Shown: piece by piece, positions 17,210 through 24,200 of the stretch
Layout of the letters: each line of letters starts with the position of its first letter
Numbering within the stretch: the first letter of the stretch is position 1
Assembly (NCBI RefSeq): GCF_007830445.1
Contig: NZ_VLKR01000043.1
Coordinates: 1 to 41,852 of the forward strand
Source: Sphingobacterium siyangense
Lineage (GTDB): Bacteria > Bacteroidota > Bacteroidia > Sphingobacteriales > Sphingobacteriaceae
Length of the DNA stretch: 41,852 bases
Direction of reading: 5' to 3'
Notes under the pieces: generated by a model
The model's input: the letters and a program-made list of their open reading frames with translations, nothing else
What the model was told of the DNA's origin: nothing
The model's database searches: none
Position numbers and translations under genes: made by a program

Positions 17210-19089
17210 ATACATTAGATAGTATTTTAAAAATCGGAGGGGTAGTATCTGTCAAAGGCCGAAGCGTTGAGATAAAAGTCGATACTGTAAAAAATGCATC
17301 TCATTTATTATACAAAGGCGAGTTATTGAAAAATGTTTCCGTAGGAAGTTATATCAAGATTGCCAAAGGATTTACCCATTTGGTAGGAAAAATCGAGGGG
17401 GAATACATTAACGAAAATAAATTTGAAAGTTCGAACACCTACTATAGTGAGCAGGGAAAAATTAAACGTTTGCTACAGATTAGTCTTATAGGTTTTTTGG
17501 AGGGAGGGATTTTTAAACAGGGAATTAAAGAATTACCACTTGTTGACAATGAGGCGTATTTACTCACCCAACATGAGTTTAATCTTGTTCACAAATTTGT
17601 AAAAGACGAAGAAGAAACCTTTATACTCGGCGCGTTAGCTCAAGAGAAAGGCAAATCTATAGAATTAAGCATCGATAGATTATTGGCAAGTCATATAGGA
17701 ATATTTGGGAACACTGGAAGTGGGAAATCATACACGCTGGCTAAGCTATACCACGAAATACTTAACAAATATAAATCCGAACCCGCATTCCAAAAAAATG
17801 CACGCTTCCTGCTGATTGATTTTAATGGGGAATATATGTGTCCAGAGGAGGACAAGGTTGATGAAGTAATAATATCGTCAGAATACAAACAAGTCTATCG
17901 CCTTTCAACCGGCAGAGATGGCAGTAAAAATAAATATCGGCTATCTAATGCAGTCATAAACGATAGCCAGTTCTGGTCCTTGATCTTGCATTGTACGGAA
18001 AAAACACAGGCGCCTTTTATCTCTCGAGCGTTGAAAAATGACTTTCTGGATGCCAATATGAAAACCAATGAGGGCTTCTTAAAACTGATCGCGGTCACAA
18101 TTGAACATATTACTACTAAGGTAAGCCAAAATCAAGAAAAAAATTTAGTCTTTACATTTCTCGAAGAACTTGCTCAATTCGGCTTAGCTGATAAGGTGAA
18201 TAATTTCAGGGCATTTTATAAGGATTACCGCGATAATTTACAATTTAATAGCAACAATAAAGTTTTCTATTATAACACAATCTATTCGAATACAACTGAT
18301 TTCGTTCCTAAAATTATCCAAGAAAAAGTAAAGGTACTGGAACCAGATATTACGAAATTCTCTATTATACATTGTATAAGATTAAAAATAATATTTCAAT
18401 TCTATTACGAGATTCAAAACGGTTTCTCTAACAAAGAACATATAGGGCCTGTAATGGGTAGGTTGGATGATCGTATTAGTGATTTGGAAAAAGTAGTCGA
18501 TATAACTGATGAAAGAGATGATAATGCTATTTTGTCAATTATTTCTTTGAAAGACGTAAATATACAGATGAGGAAAATCTTGCCTATGGTTATCTGTAAG
18601 CAGATATATGAACAAAAGAAAGCAAAAATTGACCGCGATAAGTATCTAAATATAATTATAGATGAGGCTCATAACATTCTTTCCTACAATTCGGAACGTG
18701 AGAGCGAAAGTTGGAAGGATTATCGATTAGAAACGTTTGAGGAAATTATAAAAGAAGGTCGTAAATTCGGGGTCTTTCTCACTATAGCAAGCCAGCGACC
18801 GTCCGATATTTCTGGCACAATTATTTCGCAGCTACATAATTATATGCTTCATCGCCTTATAAACAATAAAGATATCGAAGCTGTTGAGAAGACGATTTCT
18901 TATTTAGACAAAGTTTCATTCGACTCTTTACCTATACTACCGCAAGGCAGTTGTATCTTAGCAGGTATTTCAGCTCAATTACCTGTAGTCATTGAAGTTG
19001 GCCCTATTCCTGACAAAAACAGGCCGCATAACGAAACAATGATACTAACAAAACATTGGAGGGGAGAACCTTATTTGTCAGATGCTTAG
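17206..19089 (+). CDS. herA: HerA-like ATPase of a SIR2-HerA defense system
   Basis: This 627-residue protein is of the HerA/FtsK superfamily. An N-terminal beta-barrel-like (HAS-barrel) region covers roughly residues 1-100. The ATPase core has Walker A GIFGNTGSGKSYT near 165-175, RFLLIDFNGEY near 203, Walker B IIIDEAHNIL near 483-492 and a sensor-like GVFLTIASQRPSDI near 523-537. HerA proteins form hexameric DNA-pumping rings. Beside a SIR2 gene in a four-base overlap this makes the known two-gene phage defense system. It is the last gene before the attachment region. Confidence 0.92.
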   Translation: MNTLDSILKIGGVVSVKGRSVEIKVDTVKNASHLLYKGELLKNVSVGSYIKIAKGFTHLVGKIEGEYINENKFESSNTYYSEQGKIKRLLQISLIGFLEGGIFKQGIKELPLVDNEAYLLTQHEFNLVHKFVKDEEETFILGALAQEKGKSIELSIDRLLASHIGIFGNTGSGKSYTLAKLYHEILNKYKSEPAFQKNARFLLIDFNGEYMCPEEDKVDEVIISSEYKQVYRLSTGRDGSKNKYRLSNAVINDSQFWSLILHCTEKTQAPFISRALKNDFLDANMKTNEGFLKLIAVTIEHITTKVSQNQEKNLVFTFLEELAQFGLADKVNNFRAFYKDYRDNLQFNSNNKVFYYNTIYSNTTDFVPKIIQEKVKVLEPDITKFSIIHCIRLKIIFQFYYEIQNGFSNKEHIGPVMGRLDDRISDLEKVVDITDERDDNAILSIISLKDVNIQMRKILPMVICKQIYEQKKAKIDRDKYLNIIIDEAHNILSYNSERESESWKDYRLETFEEIIKEGRKFGVFLTIASQRPSDISGTIISQLHNYMLHRLINNKDIEAVEKTISYLDKVSFDSLPILPQGSCILAGISAQLPVVIEVGPIPDKNRPHNETMILTKHWRGEPYLSDA

Positions 19090-19291
19090 AGAAAAGCGAT
19101 AGTAAATATTTTGTATGCAATTTATATCGCACTATATTATAACGGGCACCCCGAATTTGACTTGCTCATAAATAGAATAAGCAAGTGTATCGAAACGATA
19201 TAAAAAGTAATTTACAAACGAATCCCACAGTCTAAACAAAAACCTCTCTACGTTACAGCCCGTACCACCATAATCGAATCCACAAAAGACC

Positions 19292-19309
19292 GTAACAAAT
19301 ACGTAACGG
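19292..19309 (+). repeat. Arm-type repeat, left copy
   Basis: GTAACAAATACGTAACGG matches the copy at 19589-19606 in 17 of 18 positions and lies in the same orientation. It contains two GTAAC half-units. It is probably an integrase or excisionase arm-binding site. Confidence 0.6.
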
Positions 19310-19402
19310 AAGAAAATTTTGCGATTTCAAAAATTGTACATATATTGCCTCTGTAAAGCAGAAATGGCGTTTTTCAACCATTTCCAAGATATATGACCAT
19401 CA

Positions 19403-19448
19403 GACTCATAATCTTTTGGTCCCTGGTTCGAGCCCAGGTGGGAGCACA
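19403..19448 (+). other. att core: 3' half of a tRNA-Met-like gene
   Basis: From GACTCATAATC the sequence matches the 3' half of a tRNA with anticodon CAT. It includes the anticodon loop CTCATAA, the variable region, the T arm (CCTGG-TTCGAGC-CCAGG) and the 3' acceptor strand TGGGAGC with discriminator A. The preceding bases do not form a D arm or a 5' acceptor strand, so no complete tRNA is encoded here. Conjugative elements commonly integrate into tRNA 3' ends and carry such a copy as the attachment core. The integrase gene follows 190 bases downstream. Confidence 0.8.
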
Positions 19449-19452
19449 AAGC

Positions 19453-19492
19453 AAAAAAGCGGCTTTTCTATGCGAAAAAGCCGCTTTTTTTG
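19453..19492. terminator. Strong bidirectional terminator beside the att core
   Basis: A 15-bp perfect stem runs AAAAAAGCGGCTTTT (19453-19467) against 19476-19490, with an 8-base loop. The A and T tracts on both sides make it usable on either strand. It lies directly after the tRNA-derived segment and would isolate the integrase from leftward transcription. Confidence 0.9.
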
Positions 19493-19577
19493 TTTCTTCG
19501 CATCAATTTCCATTGATGTGATGGCCATGGGTAAAGTACCCTATTCGGCCGGTTTTGCATAGTTTTTTGTTGAACTT

Positions 19578-19619
19578 CACGTAAAAATGTAACAAATATG
19601 TAACGGTACTTTTTACGTG
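19578..19619. promoter_or_regulatory. Inverted repeat upstream of the integrase, enclosing the right arm-type repeat
   Basis: CACGTAAAAA (19578-19587) and TTTTTACGTG (19610-19619) form a perfect 10-bp inverted repeat. Between them lies the second arm-type repeat GTAACAAATATGTAACGG (19589-19606). It ends 16 bases before the integrase start, so binding here could both position the recombinase and repress its own gene. Confidence 0.5.
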
Positions 19620-19635
19620 CTAAAGAAAAAAAATT

Positions 19636-20943
19636 ATGGCAACCGTAAGCGCAAAAGTTTATGAACACCACAAAAAATCTGATGGCACCTACAATGTAAA
19701 AATCTGTGTCTATCACAAAGGAGAAAGAAGGTTTTTGGACACTAACCATTATGTCGTTCAAAAGCAGCTGACCAAAACCAAAAAGATCAAGGACACATTT
19801 ATTCTTGATAAACTAAATGAACAACTCAAGGAATATCGCAAAGCAATCAGTGACCTTGACGCCATGCTGGAAAATTTTACGGCTGAATCTTTAAGGGACT
19901 ACTTAAAAGACAGGGATGAAGATGTAGAATTCATTCAATTTTGCAAGGAACATATCAATAGCCTAAAGACAGACGGCAGGACTGGAACCGCTAAAAATCA
20001 TTCAGCGATCTGCAACAGTTTAGTAGATTATTTCAAACGGCAGAAGGTATCTATAAAGGAAATAAACTCAAACATGTTATTATCATATGAGAGATTTTTA
20101 AAATCAGATCGGATTATGACGAGGTTAAATCAATTCGGCAAGCCTGTTGTAACTACAGAAAAAGGTTTATCTGATAGCGGGTTACATAATCACATGCGTG
20201 ACCTCAGAACACTATTTAACGAGGCTAGAAGAAAATATAACAATGAAGATTTAGGTATTTATAGAATTAAGCACTACCCTTTTCAACGATATAAAGTCGG
20301 GTCCCCTCCGATAACAAAAAAAAGAAACAATGAAATCGATGATGTTTTAAAATTAAGAGATTGTCCTACAGTTCCAAATAGCAGAGCTGAATTAGCCAAA
20401 GAACTTTATATGCTATCATTTTATCTCTGTGGAATCAATGCTGTTGATCTCTACTATCTTAGCTTACAAAATATTAGAAACGGTCGAATTGATTATAATC
20501 GAAAAAAAACCAAGGACTTACGAAAAGATAACGCATTTATTAGCATTAGAATAATACAAGAGGCAAGACCTCTTCTTGAAAAATACGTTGAAAAACTAAA
20601 ATGCAGATATAAAAGTCCAAATTATCTGAATTATGCACTTTCTAAAGGAATGGCTCATCTACGAAACTTAACCGGAATTAAAAATCTAACCCTATATTGG
20701 GCAAGACACACTTTTGCTAATACGGCCAGGAATAGATGTCGATTAAATAAAGATGATGTCTCTCTCGCTTTAAATCATGTAGATGAAGGAAATAGAGTTA
20801 CTGATATATATATTGAAAAAGACTGGAAAATTGTTGACGATGTTCAAAAGAAAGTTATGAGAATTCTTAGAAAAATCGAGTCCAAGAAAGATAAACCTAA
20901 GAAATCTAAAAAAAAGAAGAAGATAAACAAACAAGCTGCTTAA
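19636..20943 (+). CDS. Tyrosine recombinase (integrase), IntDOT-like
   Basis: This 435-residue site-specific recombinase has an N-terminal arm-binding domain (residues 1-100), a SAM-like core-binding domain (about 105-200) and a catalytic domain. Active-site landmarks are YWARHTFAN with Arg357, LNHVDEG with His381, and the nucleophile Tyr392 in DIYIEKDW. The first catalytic Arg of the usual RHRHY set appears replaced by Asn268 in CGINAVDLYYL. The Bacteroides IntDOT integrase also lacks this Arg. The C-terminus is very Lys-rich. The gene reads away from the att core and ends in a perfect terminator. Confidence 0.93.
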   Translation: MATVSAKVYEHHKKSDGTYNVKICVYHKGERRFLDTNHYVVQKQLTKTKKIKDTFILDKLNEQLKEYRKAISDLDAMLENFTAESLRDYLKDRDEDVEFIQFCKEHINSLKTDGRTGTAKNHSAICNSLVDYFKRQKVSIKEINSNMLLSYERFLKSDRIMTRLNQFGKPVVTTEKGLSDSGLHNHMRDLRTLFNEARRKYNNEDLGIYRIKHYPFQRYKVGSPPITKKRNNEIDDVLKLRDCPTVPNSRAELAKELYMLSFYLCGINAVDLYYLSLQNIRNGRIDYNRKKTKDLRKDNAFISIRIIQEARPLLEKYVEKLKCRYKSPNYLNYALSKGMAHLRNLTGIKNLTLYWARHTFANTARNRCRLNKDDVSLALNHVDEGNRVTDIYIEKDWKIVDDVQKKVMRILRKIESKKDKPKKSKKKKKINKQAA

Positions 20944-20946
20944 GTC

Positions 20947-20987
20947 ATACTGCAACGAAATTATTCGTTGCAGTATACTTTTTTTTA
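20947..20987. terminator. Intrinsic terminator after the integrase
   Basis: A 13-bp perfect stem ATACTGCAACGAA (20947-20959) pairs with 20964-20976 around a 4-base loop, followed by a run of T. It begins 4 bases after the integrase stop codon. Confidence 0.92.
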
Positions 20988-21003
20988 ATTATAATCTGCT
21001 ATT

Positions 21004-21159
21004 ATGAAAACAATACTGTTATTCTTTATCATTTGTATCTTATCTACAATCGGTTTTTTCGGAGCGCTCAGCATGACGACGCCCTGGATTGGATTTTCGG
21101 TAGCTTTTTGTGCATGGATAGCTTTTATTTGGGGTACAACGAATAAAAATAAATACTGA
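21004..21159 (+). CDS. Small two-helix membrane protein next to the integrase
   Basis: This 51-residue protein begins MKTILLFFIICILSTIGFFG and has a second hydrophobic helix (WIGFSVAFCAWIAFIW). It ends in a polar, Lys- and Asn-rich tail. The composition and length are typical of a real inner-membrane microprotein, and similar small ORFs are common beside Bacteroidetes integrases. It is separated from the integrase by the terminator, so it needs its own promoter. Function is unknown; I cannot exclude that it belongs to the downstream defense gene. Confidence 0.6.
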   Translation: MKTILLFFIICILSTIGFFGALSMTTPWIGFSVAFCAWIAFIWGTTNKNKY

Positions 21160-21246
21160 CGACTGCAGATACTATAAGAACTCAATAAAAATACAACGTT
21201 ACCTGGCTAAGGCTGATTTGATTAATCTAAACTTTCGTTCTTAACA

Positions 21247-24200
21247 ATGTATCGCAAAAATTCACTATTTTGGTCAATAGATATGAGCAAAATTAATCCT
21301 AACAGTTCAATTAGATCCGGCTATACCTATGAGGACCTTCACGTACTAAAATATTGTGTGGAATGGCTTCTTAATCCTAGGGCATACACTCAAATACGAA
21401 TCCAATTTAAACCAGATCTGGTAAAGGAAAAACATTTCGCAATCGATGACGTTACCGTTACCAGAACTCAAGGCACGACCGAGTATTTTCAGCTCAAGCA
21501 TCGCCAACATCCCGATAGGGATCTATGGGATTTTCGAGAACTTAAAGCGAAGGGACTCTTCAAATGGATTAGCTCATATTTAGCACTTCTCCAATTTGAG
21601 CCAATAAAATCTTCACTGGAAAGCAATGGAAATATCGCAGCAGATGTAGCCAAATGCCTATCTGGCTTTAAATTGGACAAAAGAAAGGTGGCAAACGTCG
21701 ATCCTGATTTTTATAAAGAGCTGACAGATAAGTTTTCTGAAGAAGATTTGGAAAGTTTCTTCACGAACTTTGACTTTAAGTTCAATCAGCCAGGCATTCA
21801 AGAACTTGAATCAACGCTAAGAGAAATTTTGTATAAAGAGCTAAAAGTGACTAAAGCTGGTGTCGATAGCCTATTACTCTATATTACCTCCCAGGGACGC
21901 GCCATGTTTCCTAAAATCTTCACGCTTGAAGAAATACGTAGTTGTCTTTCATGGGATAATCCAAGGCCATTAAATCAAAATTTTGAAATACCTGACGATT
22001 TCGAATTCTTTGACAGGGGATTTCATGAGAAATTGCTGTTGGAGCTTAAAGATGTCAAAGGAGGTATAAAGGTCTTTACTGGAAAACCAGGTTGCGGTAA
22101 GAGTACTTATTTGTCAAAGTTATTTTCCACGTTGAAGAAAAACGGGATCATGGTCTTTAGGCACCATTACCACCTAAACCCTAAGGACTCCTCCTTTGCA
22201 GAGCGACTTAACTCGGATCGGGTCAAAGAAGCCCTTAAAGCTGAATTTAAAAAACAAAAGAACGCAGTGATTAGGGAACTCGGTGAAATAAATACAGAGT
22301 ATACCGCTATTAAGGAATTTATAGATCGAATTGCGGAGTATCACCGTCTTCAAGGAACTACATTTGTTCTTATCATAGATGGACTTGATCATGTTATTAG
22401 GGAAGGTAAAAACCGGGACGCTTTAGTATCATTCTTAAATGATATTATATTTCCGCAGGAAGGCTTTTGGGTAATATTCGGAACACAGGAGATGGCAACT
22501 CCATGTTTTCCAAGAATTGTTGAACAATATGCTCCCAAGTCTGATTGGACCGAAATTAAAGGTCTCAACAGGACACAGGTTGCAAAGATTGCGAGAAAGG
22601 CATTTCCTGATGTTGCAAAAAAACATAAGGAGTACTTTCGAGAGAGTACGGACGCACTTTATGAGTTAACTGCAGGAAACCCATTGCACCTAAGATACGT
22701 AATTACGGAGATTAGCAATAATGACAGAAATCTCTCGAGCTATGATCTTAGGGGAATAAAGCCATTTGGTAATGATATTTCAAACTATTATGTTGCTTTG
22801 TGGAGTTCGCTATCCGAGCTTGCACAGAGTCTTTGCTATGCAATAACAACATTGGATTTTAAGTTGCACAAGGAGCAACTTTTTTCCCTCGCTGCCTACT
22901 TGACCAAATATCCAGCCGATGTAAGTATAGCATTTAAGGATGTATCTCATCTGTTACGTATAGAGTTGTCTGGAATCTCAGTTTATCACAACAGTTTTCA
23001 CGTCTTCATGAATGGTCAACCAGAATTAAAAGAGCAACAGACAGCACTTTACAGGATCATCAGAGAATGGTTACAAAATCCAGAGCAAGAATCTCTGAGA
23101 TGGGCAGAATCAGCAAAAATTGAATATTATTTGAATAATCCTGCGCCTCTTTTATCATTAAGCCACGATTGGATCATAAACAGTTATCTTGATTGTCGGG
23201 ATGAGGTTCAGATTCAAAAGTTATTGGATCTTGCAGCTAAAGCAGCTTTCGAAAATAAACGTATCGACAAGGTAATTTACTTTTCAGTTGTCTCCAGTTA
23301 CTTTGCAAATCGTACATTTAACATGGCCGAGTGTCTTAATACGCTTTGGATTACATCTTTTCGGTCTAAGCCCGATCTTGCCATAACATATCCGGACTTC
23401 TCAAAGTTGACCCATTACCAAGTTAAAGAGATATTGATAAGTCTTAAAAACAGAGGGATTGTAAACGATATTCCTTTGGAGGTAATAGAGAGGATGAACG
23501 AACTTTACAAAGACCGAAATTCTGATCAAAGAGAACTAACTCTAAACTGGATAGAAGTATTGGTCGCTTTTCCGGATATTCCTACAACCAAGGTCTTCAA
23601 TTTTCTCAAACAATTCCGTAAATCAGGCGAAGCCTCCACATACTTTTCAGCTTACCTAAATTGCCTACTGGCAGACGAAGCTAATAATAGAGAACGTATA
23701 GATGCATTACTAAGACTGAGACTAAAACCATCAGAGCGTGTAGCACTTTTGGAGGTATTCATGCGACGAGATATGTTGAGTGACTCTTATCAATGGATAG
23801 AAATCATAACCAGAACAAACCTAAAAGCTCATCGAATGATGAACTTTTATTCTGTTTATTCAGGACTTCGACCAGCGAAATTATGTGATTTTCCTAGTCA
23901 AGAGGAATTCCCTGACGAATATGAATACTATAGTTCCTCACAAAGTATAGAAATAATAAAACTGTTTGAACGCACTTTCGACGCGGCCTTTTTTAACACT
24001 TTAGCTGATAATAAAACAACAATCAATAAATTCTTAAATAACGCTTCGGAACGTTGGCCCTTAAAACTGGCGAAAATTGTGGTTAGAATCGCTTCAACTT
24101 TGGGAAGATCATTCTCAGAGAAAAAAAGAATAAAACTTCATGATGTACTCCAGCATCTTGAGGAACTTCCAAAATTGGACTTCTCATATGATTTTAAAAT

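Larger units (their letters stand above)
19090..19635. other. Attachment region between two elements
   Basis: This 546-base stretch has no protein gene. It holds an inverted repeat ACTTGCT/AGCAAGT at about 19159-19186, a left arm-type repeat (19292-19309), the tRNA-derived core (about 19403-19448), a strong terminator and a short palindrome (CATCAA/TTGATG, 19501-19518). A right arm-type repeat (19589-19606) within a longer inverted repeat follows. The layout is that of a tyrosine-recombinase attachment site next to its integrase gene. The minus-strand frame at 19468-19761 overlaps the integrase and is not a gene. Confidence 0.75.

Noticed and set aside
19159..19186. Inverted repeat ACTTGCT/AGCAAGT as terminator of the SIR2-HerA operon
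   Set aside because: The stem has only 7 pairs, a long loop and no T-run, so it is kept only as a note within the attachment region.
19403..19448. Complete tRNA gene
   Set aside because: Only the anticodon loop, T arm and 3' acceptor strand are present; the 5' side does not form D or acceptor arms, so it is an att core.
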